Shown one piece after another: positions 18,529-30,400 of a stretch of 64,000 nt of DNA (positions within the stretch are counted from its first letter, which is position 1; every line of letters begins with the position of its first letter). Source of the stretch: Zipacnadum sp036504235. Lineage in GTDB: Bacteria; Armatimonadota; Zipacnadia; Zipacnadales; Zipacnadaceae. The stretch is from assembly GCA_036504235.1 (NCBI GenBank), contig DASXVN010000003.1, forward strand, positions 1 to 64,000. The letters run 5' to 3'. Below the pieces are notes generated by a model. It made no database searches. It had not been told where the DNA came from and saw only the letters and a list, made by a program, of their open reading frames with translations. A program made the position numbers and the translations under genes.

Positions 18529-18937
18529 GACCAACGATCTCCCTTCTCCTGGAACACTGCAAGTATTCATCAAGGAACCCGGGCATTGCGTTCTTCATTG
18601 AGCTACCAGTGCACCGCTCGCGGCCAGCCGAGGTGATCGTCGGGCCACCACCGACCCACTGGGTACAGAACACAGTATTTCATGTGTTATATGTCTTCTG
18701 CGATGGATACTCCCGCACGAGCCATATTGTTCATCTGCCCCGACGGACGCGCGACGATCCAGGCAAGCATGCAAGAACTGCGGTCTGCGTCCTGCCCCGA
18801 CCAAGGGCGAAGCCCTCCCCTTGAGAACTCCGGAGAGCGCTTTGGCGTCAGCGAAGATAGACGCTGCTGCTCGGGCGCCGCGTTGCTCCTGTGGATTCCT
18901 ATTCTACGAACACGCCTCCTCTTAGGGGTTTGCCTTT
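18529..18937. other. Divergent promoter region upstream of ndvB
   Basis: About 400 bp separate the starts of the leftward secreted gene and rightward ndvB. No coding frame is convincing. An AT-richer patch at 18675-18700 (CAGTATTTCATGTGTTATAT) is a plausible promoter area. I find no clear riboswitch or long inverted repeat. Confidence 0.35.
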
Positions 18938-21900
18938 ATGGGCATGTCAAGTTTTCTACAACGCTACCTGAGGCCTCGCGACCCGGAGCCCCCTCAGGCG
19001 CCGATGCGCGATGTGCTCTTGGGGCCCGAGCAACTGGACCAGCGCGCCCGGGATATGGCGGTGGTGCAGGTGGTGTCGCCCCGGCCCCCCACCACCGTAC
19101 GGTTGCTGGCCCGTTTTGAGAAGGAATACCGGGTCCTCGATCGGTCCCTGCGGACCATCACCGCCTGGGCGCGGGCGCGCACGCCCCTGATCCGCTCCGC
19201 CGAGTGGCTGCTGGATAGCTCCTACCTGATCGAGGAGCAGGCGCAGCAGATTCGGCAGCACCTGCCCCGGGGCTTCTACCGCGAGCTGCCCAAGCTCGTC
19301 AATCCTCCCTGGACCGGCTATCCCCGGGTCTACGCCCTCGCTATCGAGCTGATTGCGCACACCAACGCGCAGCTCACCGAGGAGCGACTGGTCCGCTTCG
19401 TGACCGCCTATCAGCGGGAGAAAGCGCTGACCAGCGGCGAGTTGTGGGCACTGCCGATCATGTGCCAGATTGCCATTATCCTCAATCTGCAGCGCCTGAG
19501 CAGCGAGATCGTACGGAACCAGCGCCTGCGGTCCGACGCGGACGCCTGGGCCGACCGCGTGCTCGCCGAGGTGCAAAAGGGCCGCCGCCCCCTGCCCGCG
19601 GTCATCGCCCGGCATGATCGGCGGCTGGAGACGCTGGAGCCGGCGCAGGCCGTGCAACTGCTGCAGCGGTTCCTGGAGCAAGGCCCGAACGCCGCCTACC
19701 TGGTCGAGTGGTTGGAGGAGCGTCTGGGGCGCCAGGGCACGCATATTGACGACGTCACGCGCCTGGTTCACCAAAGCGAAGCCGCGAACGTGACCTCCGT
19801 CAGCAATTGCGTCGTCACCCTGCGCTTCCTGGGCGCCTATGATTGGTCCGAGTTCTTCGAGCAGGTCAGCCGCGTGGAGCAGATCCTGCGCGAGGACCCG
19901 GATGGGACCTACCCCGGCATGGACTTCCCGACCCGGGACCGCTACCGCCACCGGGTGGAGCGGCTGGCGCGGGCCTCCCGGACCATGGAGACGCATGTGG
20001 CGCGGCATGCCGTGAACCTGGCCCACGAGGCGGTCCGCGACGGAGAGCCCCCGGCCCGGCGGCAACACGTGGGCTATTACCTGTTCGACCGCGGCTGCGA
20101 TCAACTCGGCGCCCGGCTGGGATTGCGTATCCGCTTTCCCCAGCGGGCCTGTCGGTGTGCCAGCCGACACGCCATCCAGTTGTACCTGGTAGTTGTCCTG
20201 GCCGTCACGGCGGCTGTCGTGGGGCTGGTGACCTCCTGGGCGGATTACTGGGCGGGCGGGCTGTCGCCGCTGGGCTGGGTGCTGATGAGCTTGCTCCTGG
20301 TGATCCCGGCCAGCGATGTGGCGCTCCACGTGCTGCACCGCCTGCTGGTCCGAGCAATTCCTCCGCGCCTGCTGCCCAAGCTCAAACTGCGCGAGGGCAT
20401 CCCGCGGGACCTGCGAACCATGGTGGTCGTCCAGACGCTGTTCTCGACGGAGCAGCACCTCCGCGAGATGTTGGAGCGGCTGGAGGTCTGCTACCTGGCG
20501 AACCAGGAGGAGCACGTGCATTTTGCGCTCCTGTCGGACTTCCACGACGCGCCCCAGGAGGCCTTGCCCGGGGAGGCGGCGCTGCTGGACCTGGCCCAAC
20601 GGGAAATCGCCGCGCTGAATGCCCAATACGCCGGCGAGGAACCGGTTTTCTTCCTCTTTCACCGGCATCGCCTGTGGAACCCGGCGGAAGGCAAGTGGAT
20701 GGGCTGGGAGCGCAAGCGCGGCAAGCTGGAGGAGTTCAACCGGTTGCTGCGCGGGGACGCGACGACCAGTTTCACCGCCGGGCCGGAGGAACTCGCGGCG
20801 CTGGGGCCAGTGCGCTACGTCCTCACCCTCGACGAGGATACCCAGGTGCCGAGGCAGGTCGTTCGGCGGCTGATCGGCGCCCTGGCCCATCCGCTCAATC
20901 GCCCGCAACTTAATGCTGACGGCACCCTGGTGGTGTCCGGCTACGGCGTGCTGCAGCCGCGGGTATCGGTGACCACGGAAACCGCCGGCCGCTCCCGGTT
21001 TGCGTTGACCTTCGCGGGCCAAAGGGGAGTGGACCCCTACCCCACCGCCGTCTCCGATGTGTATCAGGACGTTTTCGGCGAGGGCATCTACATGGGCAAG
21101 GGCATCTACGACGTGGATACCTTCCTCGCGGTGCTGGATCGCCGCTTCCCCGAGAACGCCGTGTTGAGTCACGATCTGCTGGAGGGCGCGTTTGTGCGCG
21201 CCGGCATGGTGACGGACGTGGAGGTGGTGGACGGTTTTCCCAGCAGCTATCTTTCCGCCGCCCGCCGCACGCACCGCTGGGTGCGCGGCGACTGGCAACT
21301 GCTGCCCTGGCTGCGCCCCACGATCCGCACGGCCGTTGGGGAGCGCCTGCGCAACCCCTTGACTCCGCTGTCGCGCTGGAAGATCCTGGACAACCTGCGG
21401 CGCAGCCTGGTGGCGCCGACCATCTTCCTGCTGCTGGCGCTGGGCCTGACGGTGCTGCCGGGCAGCCCGGCGTTCTGGCTGGGGCTGGCGCTGCTGGCGG
21501 TGGCCCTGCCGATCATCACTCACCTGGCCGACGGCACCCTCGCCAGCTTGCCGCTGTCCTGGCGCGGGTCCATGTGCTGGTTTCTGCCGGAGCTATTCCT
21601 GGGGACGCGGCAAGTGTGCCTGTCCCTCGTCGATCTCGCTTTCGAAGCGTACCTGGCGGTCGATGCGCTCACCCGGACGCTGGTGCGCCTGGGCGTGACG
21701 CACCGCGCCCTGCTGGAGTGGGAGACGGCGGCGATGGTGGACCGCCGCTCGCGCCGCTCGCTGGCGGGCTTTGTGGCCTACATGTGGCCCGGCCCCGCCC
21801 TGGGCGCGGCGGCGCTGGCGCTGACGCTCGCCGAGCGCCCCGAGCGCGCGGTGTGGGTGGCGCCCCTGGCGCTGCTGTGGCTCCTCTCCCCGTGGGTGGC

Positions 21901-24900
21901 ATATAGGATCAGCCAGCCCGAGCGCGCGCGGGTCTCGGCGCTCACGGCTCCCGACCGGCGCGAATTGGAACGCCTCGCCCGCAAGACCTGGCAGTACTTC
22001 GCAGAGTGCGTCGGCCCGCTGGATCACGATCTGCCGCCGGACAACTACCAGGAGAGCGCGGAGCCCGAGGAGGACGGGGGGGGGCCGACCGTCGCCCATA
22101 GGACCTCGCCCACCAACCTCGGGATGTACCTGCTCTCGGTGATGGCGGCCCGCGATTTGGGCTTCATCACGCCGGAGGAGATGCTAGAGCGCTACGAGCG
22201 CACCGTCAGCACTATTGAGGGCCTGCCCCGCTATGCGGGGCATCTGTACAACTGGTACGACACCCAGACCCTGGCGCCGCTGGAGCCGCGCTACGTCTCG
22301 ACTGTGGACAGCGGCAATCTGGTGGCCAGCCTGCTGACCATCAAGCAGGGCCTGATCGAGCTGTCCGAGCTGCCCGTACATCTGCTGCTGCCGGAGCTAG
22401 GTCTCGCCGCGCAGGACGAGGGCGCCTCCGCCGTGGCCGAGGACTTCGGCGAGCGCTGCCGGCAGTTAATCCCGCGGCTGGAGGCCTTCGCCGACGCCGT
22501 GGACTTCTCGTTCCTGTACGACAAGCAGCGGCATCTGTTCGTCATCGGCTATCACGCCACGGCCGACCTCCTGGATACCTCCTACTACGACCTGCTCGCC
22601 TCGGAGGCGCGGATCGCCAGTTTCGTGGCTATCGCCAAGGGCGACGTGTCGCATGAGCACTGGTTCCACCTGGGGCGGAGTCTACGGCGGCTGAGCGGGG
22701 AGCTTACCCTGGTCTCCTGGAACGGGACCATGTTCGAGTACCTGATGCCGCTGTTGGTCATGCACCGGTTCCCCTACACGCTACTGGACGAGACCTACAC
22801 GGCGGTCGTCCGCCGCCAGCAGGAGTACGGCCGCCGGCAGGGACTGCCCTGGGGCGTTTCCGAATCCGGTTTCAGCGCCCGCGACCTGAACTTCAACTAC
22901 CAGTATTACGCCTTCGGGCTCCCCAACCTCGGCCTGCGCCGCAACCTGTCCTCGGACAAAGTGGTGGCCCCGTACGCCACCATGTTGGCCCTCGCGGTGG
23001 ACCCCGCCGCCGCGATGAAGAACCTCCGCACGTTGCAGGCCCGGGGCCTGGAGGGGCGCTATGGCCTGTATGAGGCCGTGGACTACACGCCCGAGCGGGT
23101 GCCGGCCGACCAGTCGTTTGAGATCGTGCGCAGCTTCATGGCGCACCATCAGGGGATGAGCCTGGTGGCCATGTACAACGCGCTGAGCGGCAACGCCATG
23201 CAGGAGCGGTTCCACCGGGAGCGGATGGTGCAGGCCACGGAGCTTCTGCTCCAGGAGAAGCTGCCCCAGCGAGCCGTTCCCTCGGCCTACCGCCCCGCGG
23301 AGGAGCGGCGGCCCGGCCGGGCTCCCAGCCCGGTGGAAGTGCCGATCCTGCGCCATTTCCCCACCCCGCACACCCTCGAGCCGGAGGGGCACCTGCTCTC
23401 CAATGGCACCTACTCCGTGCTGGTGACCACCACGGGCGCCGGCTTCAGCCACTGCGGCGAGACGGCCCTCACCCGCTGGCGCGAGGACTTCACCCAGGAC
23501 CGCTGGGGGATGTACTTCTACGTGCGGGACGTGAACAGCAAGCACGTCTGGTCGGCCGCCTATCAACCCATCGGCAGCAACTACACGGAGCCGGCGACCC
23601 AGGCGGAGAGCGAGAGCGTGGTATTCTCGGTCGACCGGGTGGAGTTCACCCGGCACGTGGAGGACGTAGAATCGCATCTCGAGGTGGTGGTATCCCCCGA
23701 ACACAACGCGGAGGTGCGGCGGATCTCCCTGACCAACCGCGGGCGCGGCACGCGCCGGCTGGACCTGATCAGCTACCTGGAGGTGGTGCTCGGTTCGGCG
23801 GCCGCCGATCTGGAGCATCCGGCTTTCAGCAACCTGTTCGTGGAGACCGAGTTCATCGAGGATCGCGACGCGCTGCTCTGCACCCGGCGGCCGCGTACTC
23901 CGGAGGAGCAGCCGCCGTACCTGGTCCACGTGGTGGCCTGCGAGAGCAAGTCGCCGACGCCGCTCACCTATGAGACCGACCGCCAGCGTTTCCTGGGTCG
24001 GGGCCGGACCACGGCCAACCCCGTGGCTTTGGAGCGGCGCCATCCCCTGTCGAACACGGCCGGCGCGGTCCTCGACCCCATTTTGAGCCTGGGCACGCGC
24101 GTGGTCTTAGCGCCCGGGGAGAGCGTGCAGGTGGCTTTCACCACCGCGTATGCCCAGACTCGCGAGGAAGCCCTGGACCTGATCAGCCTATACCACACGG
24201 TCATCGCCGTGGAACGAGCCTTTGTGCAGGCCTGGACGCATAGCCAGGTGGAGCTGCGCCACCTGGGGATCACCGTGCATCAGGCCCATCTGCTGCAGCG
24301 CCTGGCGTCGCGAATGTGCTATCCGGGACTCGCGCGGCAAGCGCGGAGCGACATCATCCGGAGCAACCACCGAGGCCAGCCGGGGCTGTGGGGGCTCGGG
24401 ATCTCCGGCGACTATCCGCTCCTGCTGGTCCGCGTCAGCCGCGAGGAGGAACTGCCTCTGGTAGCGGAAGCCCTCAAGGCCCATGAATTCATGCGCCTCA
24501 AGGGGCTGGTGACCGACCTGGTCATAGTGAACGAGCACCGCACGGAGTACTTCGAGGCGCTCCAGGAGCAGATCCGCATGCTGGTCGACAGCAGCGAGGA
24601 GCGGGCCCTGGTGGACAAACCAGGGGGCGTATTCAGCCGCCGGAGCGAGCCGATGACGGAAGACGAGCGGGTGCTGCTGCAGACGGTGGCGCTGGTCACC
24701 CTCAACGGGGCGGCCGGTTCGCTGCAGCGCCAGTTGGAGGCCAGAATCTACGAGACGCTGCTGCCGCGCGTCCTCTTCCAGGAGAACCTGCTGCTGCAGA
24801 CGGTCTCGCGGGTACCCTTCATGTCCGTTCCCGGCCTGCTCCAGTCGGAGCTGGACCGGCGACTGTTTGAGCTGCCCCTGGCCGAGAGATTCCGCTCGCG

Positions 24901-27367
24901 CCGGCTGAAAGCGGCCTCCCCGCGGCGGCCCGTGCAGGCCGGAGAGCTGCTGTTCTTTAATGGCCTGGGCGGCTTTACGGCGGATGGACATGAGTACCGG
25001 GTCCTCCTGCGGGGCGAGCAGCAGACCCCCGCGCCCTGGACCAACGTCCTGGCCAACTCCGGCTTTGGCTGCCTGGTGTCCGAGTCCGGCCCCCGCTGCA
25101 CCTGGTCGGTCAACAGCCGCGAGAACCGCTTGACGCCCTGGACCAACGATCCGGTCGGTGATCCGCCGGGCGAGGCGCTATACGTGCGCGATGAAGAGAC
25201 CGGGGAGTTCTGGACCCCCACCCCCCTGCCCGTCCGCGAGCCGGAGCCTTACGCGATTCGCCACGGCCAGGGCTATACGGTATGGGAGCACCACAGTCAT
25301 GACGTGGACCAGGAATTGCTCGTGTTCGTGCCCGTGGACAGCCCGGTGAAGATCTTCCGGCTGCGCCTGCGCAACGACAGCGCCCGGCGGCGGTCGCTGT
25401 CCGCGACCTTCTACGCCGAGTGGGTCCTGGGCTCCCAGCGCGAGCACACGCGTCCCTTCCTGGTAACCGATGTAGACCTGCAAAGCGGCATTCAGACGGC
25501 GACCAACGCCTACCGGGCCGAGGTCTACGCCGGGCGCGTGGCCTTCCTCGACGCGGTGGGGGTGCCCTCGCGCACCCTCACCTCCGACCGCACCGAGTTC
25601 ATCGGCCGCAATGGGCGCTTGTCCGCGCCGGCGGCCCTCTTCCGCGCCGAACTCTCCGGTCGCATCGGCGCCGGCTACGATCCGTGCGGCGCGTGCCAGG
25701 TCAAGCTAGGCCTCGCACCCGGCGAGTCCCGGGAACTGCTCTTCGTCCTGGGCGAGGCGGGCGATATCGAAGAAGCACGGGCGCTTGCCGAGCGCTACCG
25801 AACGCCGGGCGCCGCCGAGGCCGCGCTGCAAGCCGTGTATGCCTACTGGGACAACCTGCTGGACGTTCTGCACGTGAGCACCCCGGAACCGGCCCTGGAC
25901 CTGCTGCTCAACCGCTGGCTGCTCTACCAGTCCGTCTCCAGCCGGCTCTGGGCCCGGACGGCGTTCTACCAGCCGGGGGGCGCGTACGGCTTCCGGGACC
26001 AGTTGCAGGACGTCATGGCCCTGGTCTATGCGGCCCCGTATCTGACCCGCGAGCACCTGCTGCGCGCGGCGGCGCGCCAGTACCTGGCGGGCGATGTCCA
26101 GCACTGGTGGCATCTGCCGACCGGCCTGGGCGTGCGCACGCGCTGCTCGGACGACTACCTGTGGCTGCCCTTCGTGGCCGCCGATTATGTCACCACCACC
26201 GGCGATACCGGGGTCCTGGACGAGCTGGTCCCCTACCTGGAGGACCGGCCTCTGGAGCCCGGAGAGGAGGACCGCGCCAGCGTCCCGGAAGCCTCGCCGC
26301 AACGCGAGACGCTCTACCAGCACCTCCTGCGGGCGCTGGAGCGAGCCGTACCCCGGGTGGGTGAGCACGGTCTGCCCCTGATGGGCGCCGGCGACTGGAA
26401 CGACGGCATGAACCTGGTCGGGCACGAGGGCAAGGGAGAAAGCGTGTGGCTGGGCTGGTTCCTGGCCACGACGCTGAACCGGATGGCTCCCCTGTGTGAG
26501 GCGCGGGGCGAGGAAGCGCGGGCCCGGGAGTTCCGGGCGGCCGCGGCGCGGCTGGTAGCGGCGATTGAGAAGGAAGCCTGGGACGGCGCCTGGTACCGGC
26601 GCGCCTACACCGATGCCGGCGAGCCGCTGGGCTCGGCGCAAGGCGCAGAGTGCCGGATCGACTCCATCAGCCAATCCTGGGCCGTCATCTCCGGCGCGGC
26701 CGCCCCCGACCGGGCGCGCCAGGCGCTGGCCTCGGTGGACGAAAACTTGGTCAAGCGTCTCGAGGGTCTGGTGCTGCTCCTGACCCCGCCCTTTGACAAG
26801 TCCTCCCTGGAGCCCGGCTACATCAAGGGCTACGTCCCGGGGGTGCGCGAAAACGGCGGGCAATATACCCACGCGGCGGCCTGGGTGGTGTGGGCCGCGG
26901 CGCTCCTGGGGGAGGGGGACAACGCCGGCGAGTACCTGAGCCTGCTCAACCCCATCAACCACGCCCGGACCCCCGAGGAGGTCGCGCTGTACCGCGTGGA
27001 GCCCTACGTAGTGGCCGCCGACATCTATGGCGCTGAGCCGCATACTGGCCGGGGCGGCTGGACCTGGTACACCGGCTCGGCGGCCTGGATGTATCGGGTC
27101 GCGATGGAGGGGCTGCTGGGGCTGCACCTGGACGCCGGGGGCATGCGCGTGAACCCCTGCATTCCCCGCTCCTGGGAGCGCTTCACGGTCACCAATCGCT
27201 TCTTCAGCACCACCTACGAGATCACCGTGGAAAACCCGCAGGGCGTCAACCGCGGCGTCGTGTCCGTAGAACTGGACGGCGTGGCTCTGCCCGACCAGCG
27301 AATCGCGCACATCGACGATGGCGGCCACCACTTGGTGCGCGTGCTGCTGGGCCCTACCGACGAGTGA
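18938..27367 (+). CDS. ndvB: Cyclic beta-glucan synthase, NdvB type (GT84-GH94)
   Basis: This 2809-residue protein has the full length and order of cyclic beta-1,2-glucan synthases. An N-terminal region and membrane helices near 411-470 precede the inner-membrane GT84 glycosyltransferase (LDEDTQ with D632 and D634; RRTHRWVRGDWQLLPWL around residue 780), with further helices near 810-875 and 945-990. A glycoamylase-like (alpha/alpha)6 domain spans about 1050-1460 (MAHHQGMSLVAMYNAL). The C-terminal GH94 phosphorylase-like region has the GDWNDG acid motif (D2489) and RGGWTWYTGSAAWMYR. The family makes the glucan from UDP-glucose and trims and cyclises it. No NdvA-like exporter is adjacent. A linear glucan or a phosphorylase role is possible. 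Confidence 0.9.
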   Translation: MGMSSFLQRYLRPRDPEPPQAPMRDVLLGPEQLDQRARDMAVVQVVSPRPPTTVRLLARFEKEYRVLDRSLRTITAWARARTPLIRSAEWLLDSSYLIEEQAQQIRQHLPRGFYRELPKLVNPPWTGYPRVYALAIELIAHTNAQLTEERLVRFVTAYQREKALTSGELWALPIMCQIAIILNLQRLSSEIVRNQRLRSDADAWADRVLAEVQKGRRPLPAVIARHDRRLETLEPAQAVQLLQRFLEQGPNAAYLVEWLEERLGRQGTHIDDVTRLVHQSEAANVTSVSNCVVTLRFLGAYDWSEFFEQVSRVEQILREDPDGTYPGMDFPTRDRYRHRVERLARASRTMETHVARHAVNLAHEAVRDGEPPARRQHVGYYLFDRGCDQLGARLGLRIRFPQRACRCASRHAIQLYLVVVLAVTAAVVGLVTSWADYWAGGLSPLGWVLMSLLLVIPASDVALHVLHRLLVRAIPPRLLPKLKLREGIPRDLRTMVVVQTLFSTEQHLREMLERLEVCYLANQEEHVHFALLSDFHDAPQEALPGEAALLDLAQREIAALNAQYAGEEPVFFLFHRHRLWNPAEGKWMGWERKRGKLEEFNRLLRGDATTSFTAGPEELAALGPVRYVLTLDEDTQVPRQVVRRLIGALAHPLNRPQLNADGTLVVSGYGVLQPRVSVTTETAGRSRFALTFAGQRGVDPYPTAVSDVYQDVFGEGIYMGKGIYDVDTFLAVLDRRFPENAVLSHDLLEGAFVRAGMVTDVEVVDGFPSSYLSAARRTHRWVRGDWQLLPWLRPTIRTAVGERLRNPLTPLSRWKILDNLRRSLVAPTIFLLLALGLTVLPGSPAFWLGLALLAVALPIITHLADGTLASLPLSWRGSMCWFLPELFLGTRQVCLSLVDLAFEAYLAVDALTRTLVRLGVTHRALLEWETAAMVDRRSRRSLAGFVAYMWPGPALGAAALALTLAERPERAVWVAPLALLWLLSPWVAYRISQPERARVSALTAPDRRELERLARKTWQYFAECVGPLDHDLPPDNYQESAEPEEDGGGPTVAHRTSPTNLGMYLLSVMAARDLGFITPEEMLERYERTVSTIEGLPRYAGHLYNWYDTQTLAPLEPRYVSTVDSGNLVASLLTIKQGLIELSELPVHLLLPELGLAAQDEGASAVAEDFGERCRQLIPRLEAFADAVDFSFLYDKQRHLFVIGYHATADLLDTSYYDLLASEARIASFVAIAKGDVSHEHWFHLGRSLRRLSGELTLVSWNGTMFEYLMPLLVMHRFPYTLLDETYTAVVRRQQEYGRRQGLPWGVSESGFSARDLNFNYQYYAFGLPNLGLRRNLSSDKVVAPYATMLALAVDPAAAMKNLRTLQARGLEGRYGLYEAVDYTPERVPADQSFEIVRSFMAHHQGMSLVAMYNALSGNAMQERFHRERMVQATELLLQEKLPQRAVPSAYRPAEERRPGRAPSPVEVPILRHFPTPHTLEPEGHLLSNGTYSVLVTTTGAGFSHCGETALTRWREDFTQDRWGMYFYVRDVNSKHVWSAAYQPIGSNYTEPATQAESESVVFSVDRVEFTRHVEDVESHLEVVVSPEHNAEVRRISLTNRGRGTRRLDLISYLEVVLGSAAADLEHPAFSNLFVETEFIEDRDALLCTRRPRTPEEQPPYLVHVVACESKSPTPLTYETDRQRFLGRGRTTANPVALERRHPLSNTAGAVLDPILSLGTRVVLAPGESVQVAFTTAYAQTREEALDLISLYHTVIAVERAFVQAWTHSQVELRHLGITVHQAHLLQRLASRMCYPGLARQARSDIIRSNHRGQPGLWGLGISGDYPLLLVRVSREEELPLVAEALKAHEFMRLKGLVTDLVIVNEHRTEYFEALQEQIRMLVDSSEERALVDKPGGVFSRRSEPMTEDERVLLQTVALVTLNGAAGSLQRQLEARIYETLLPRVLFQENLLLQTVSRVPFMSVPGLLQSELDRRLFELPLAERFRSRRLKAASPRRPVQAGELLFFNGLGGFTADGHEYRVLLRGEQQTPAPWTNVLANSGFGCLVSESGPRCTWSVNSRENRLTPWTNDPVGDPPGEALYVRDEETGEFWTPTPLPVREPEPYAIRHGQGYTVWEHHSHDVDQELLVFVPVDSPVKIFRLRLRNDSARRRSLSATFYAEWVLGSQREHTRPFLVTDVDLQSGIQTATNAYRAEVYAGRVAFLDAVGVPSRTLTSDRTEFIGRNGRLSAPAALFRAELSGRIGAGYDPCGACQVKLGLAPGESRELLFVLGEAGDIEEARALAERYRTPGAAEAALQAVYAYWDNLLDVLHVSTPEPALDLLLNRWLLYQSVSSRLWARTAFYQPGGAYGFRDQLQDVMALVYAAPYLTREHLLRAAARQYLAGDVQHWWHLPTGLGVRTRCSDDYLWLPFVAADYVTTTGDTGVLDELVPYLEDRPLEPGEEDRASVPEASPQRETLYQHLLRALERAVPRVGEHGLPLMGAGDWNDGMNLVGHEGKGESVWLGWFLATTLNRMAPLCEARGEEARAREFRAAAARLVAAIEKEAWDGAWYRRAYTDAGEPLGSAQGAECRIDSISQSWAVISGAAAPDRARQALASVDENLVKRLEGLVLLLTPPFDKSSLEPGYIKGYVPGVRENGGQYTHAAAWVVWAAALLGEGDNAGEYLSLLNPINHARTPEEVALYRVEPYVVAADIYGAEPHTGRGGWTWYTGSAAWMYRVAMEGLLGLHLDAGGMRVNPCIPRSWERFTVTNRFFSTTYEITVENPQGVNRGVVSVELDGVALPDQRIAHIDDGGHHLVRVLLGPTDE

Positions 27368-27414
27368 TCCATCGCTTGCCAGCCCCTGGCGACCTCCCGG
27401 ACGCGAGAGAGAAG

Positions 27415-27459
27415 GAATCAGCGCCTTCCCCGGCGCATACCCCTACACAGGACTGATTC
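27415..27459. promoter_or_regulatory. Possible leader hairpin before the glycosidase gene
   Basis: GAATCAG at 27415-27421 pairs with CTGATTC at 27453-27459, enclosing a smaller CGCC/GGCG pairing at 27422-27425 and 27432-27435. It lies in the 122-bp gap between ndvB and the next gene, 30 bases before its ATG. It may be an mRNA processing or attenuation hairpin. Confidence 0.25.
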
Positions 27460-27489
27460 TCACCACAGAAGGGCTGACTCCCCTTTACC

Positions 27490-30400
27490 ATGAGTAATCC
27501 CGGCTTCACCCCCAAGCTACCGGCGCCGCCGGTCGTCGCCCTTCCCTGGGTCTCGCCATCCCCCTTCGTAGACGGTTGCCTGAAGGAGGACGCCTGGCAG
27601 CAGGCCGGTATGGTCGAGAACCTGCTGGATATCACCTCGCTGCTCGAGCACCACTACCATGTCGTCGCCGGCTCGCCTCCGGGATTCCTGCCGGAGCCGG
27701 AGCCCCCGCTCGCCACGCCGGCCACCCGCGTGCTGCTGGGCCACGACGGCGTCAACCTCTACCTGGGTTTCCATTGCGCTGAGCCGCACCCCGAGCAGAT
27801 GCTGCGCCGGGACCGGCCCCTGGGATTGGAGGCCCGCCGCGAGGACTGCGTCTACGCCTGGCTGGACCCCACTTTGCAGCACCTCATGCCCGAGGCCTGC
27901 GAGTACGTGGTCAACGCCGCCGGGCAGAAGTCCGAGACGCGCGCGGGACAAGTGGGCGGCGATTACCTCTCGCTGATGTCCTGGGAGGGCCGGGTCTCAC
28001 TCGGCGCGGAGGGCTGGCAGGCGGAGCTGGTCGTACCTCTGGAGCGCCTGGGATTAGCTCGCGAGCAGGTAGACAGCGACCTGGCCGCGGGCGGCCTGCT
28101 GCTTGGTCTCAACCTCGGCCGCGGCTGGCGCGGGGATCAGCAGACCCACGCCTGGCTCGCGCCGGATGGCTCTTTCATGCCGGGGTGGGGCTACGCGGTG
28201 CTGCTCCCGCCGGGCGTTACCGCCGTCGGCGCGGACGCGCAGGCGCGCGTCGAGGCGGCTCGTGAGGCGGTGGCGGAACGGCTGACCGGACGCCGACTGG
28301 CCTCGGCCCCGGCGGGCCTCGCCCGCGAGCCGGGGGATCACCTCGACGCCAACGCCAAGATCGGCCTGAGCGTCTGGGGTCCCGATCACCAGCCCACGCT
28401 CAGCGTCGGACGCTCGGATGTCTACGACCGGCGCTGGTACGGCAACGAGGAGCCGGCCGTTACGCGCTCGGAGGTCATCGCGGCGGCCCAGAGCGGCGAT
28501 CCCGCGCGCCTGGACGAATTGCGCCGCCGCGCCTGCGGCGAGCAGTACGAAGCTTATCAGCAATTCCCCGGCCCCAAGCCGGTGGGCCAGATCATCTGGC
28601 AACTCCCCGGCGGTGCGGAGGCGGGCTGGCGGACCGAGGTCTCGCCCGGCGAGGACGGCGCGGTGGACCTGGACTGTCGCCGCCCCGGGGCGCGGCTGCG
28701 GCTCCACCTCTACGTCCACAAGCGCCGGCCGCTGGTGGTCGTGGAGGGGCGGCAGGAGGGCCTGACGGGCCAGACGCTGGGCCTACGCCTGTATCGCCAC
28801 CAGGACGCGCCGCTGCCCCAGCCCTGGCCGGGCTACGACTATCTCGCCGACCAGGCCGCGGGGCGAATAGTGGGGCCGCTGCCCGCACCGGTGGCCGCCG
28901 CGGAGGGCGACTGGCTGGAGCTACGGCAGGACCTCTACCCTGACGATACTTTTCCGGAGGGCTTCGCGGTGGTCCTGGCCGGGAGCGTGACGGGCGCGGA
29001 GCCGGTGGCGACCGGCGTCCACCATCTGGAGACGAACCTGGGTACGCCCGCTTCCAGCCCCTACGAGGACTGGTCGGACCCCATGACCGGGCAGTTGTGG
29101 CGCGCCACGCACTGGCGGCATTTCAACGCGCAGCCGGGCAGCGCCGCCGACCTGTCCCTGCGGTTGGCGGGCCCGGAGTTCCGCGCGCTGTTTCCGGTGG
29201 TCACCAGCGCCGACCAGCCGGACCCGGCCGCGGAGGCGCGCCGCGTCTGGGCGGAGGCCCAGCAGCTCACCGCGCCGGACCTGGAGGCCGACAGCCAGAC
29301 CGCCCCCCTCGCCGAGCGCGTCGGCGGCTACCGCTACCAGCAGAAGCTCGCCATGACCTCCATCTTTGATGCGCGTTTCTGTTTCCAGGACACCTCCGCC
29401 TGGCACGCCGATTTCCACTTCAACGAGTTCGCCTTCCGCGACGAGTTGGTGAGCGGGGAAACGGCCCAGTTCGAGGACTTCTTCCAGATGATCGAGGAGA
29501 ACCTCCCCGCCGCGCGCGCCCTGGCCCGGGAGGCCTTCGGCTGCGCGGGCGCCGCCTGGGGCGTGGCGAGTTTCCCCCGGAAGCTGGCGCGGATGCCGAT
29601 GACGAACCTGGATTGGGACTACTCCCTGGAGTGCAGCGGGCTGCTCGCGCAGCCCTTCTGGCTGGCGTGGCTGTACGACCGCGACGAGAGCTTCCTGCGC
29701 GACCGCGCTTACCCGGTGGTCCGCGAGGTGGCCCGCTTCTACGCCGACTACCTCACGCGCGAGACGGACGGGCTCTACCACCTGTGGCCCTGCACCTCCT
29801 CCGAGCACGTCATGCTGCAGCCGTACCTGCGCTACAACCGCGACTCGCAGGCGGGGCTGGCGATGGCCAAGTTCACGCTCCGCGCGGCCCTGGAGGGAGC
29901 GCGCCACCTGCAGGCCGACGCCGATCTCGCGCCCCACTGGCAGGAGGTACTGGAGCACCTGGCCCCGTATCCGCTGGAGATGACCCCCGCCGGACCCCGC
30001 TTTGTGGACGTGGCCGGGGCGCGGCTGATGACGGAGTACAACATCTTCCAGCCGCTGTTCTGCGTGTTCTACGGGGACGATCTGGGGCTGGCCTCCGCGC
30101 CGGAGGAGCTAGCCGTGGCCGAGCGCACGCTGGCGGGCCTGGTGCGCCTGTCCACCACCCATTGGGGCCACGTATACCGGGCCCAGCGCCGCCTGGGGCG
30201 CTATCCGGGCGGCGAGATCGTCCCGGAGAACCTGCTGCAGTCCCACCAGGGGCCGCTGTTTCTGTTCCCGGCCGTGCCGGAGGGTTACACCGGCAGCTTT
30301 GCCGACTATCACGCGCGCGGCGGCTTCCGGGTCGCGGCGACGCTGGAACAGGGCCGGCTGACCGAGTTGCGCCTGACCTCCACGGTCGGCGGGCCGTGCG

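Noticed and set aside
18682..19119. Rightward frame covering the ndvB promoter region
   Set aside because: It has no ribosome site or domain and overlaps the well-supported ndvB start in another frame.
18956..21523. 855-codon leftward open frame opposite ndvB
   Set aside because: It mirrors the GT84 coding sequence and shows Gln/Arg/His-rich shadow composition with no domain.
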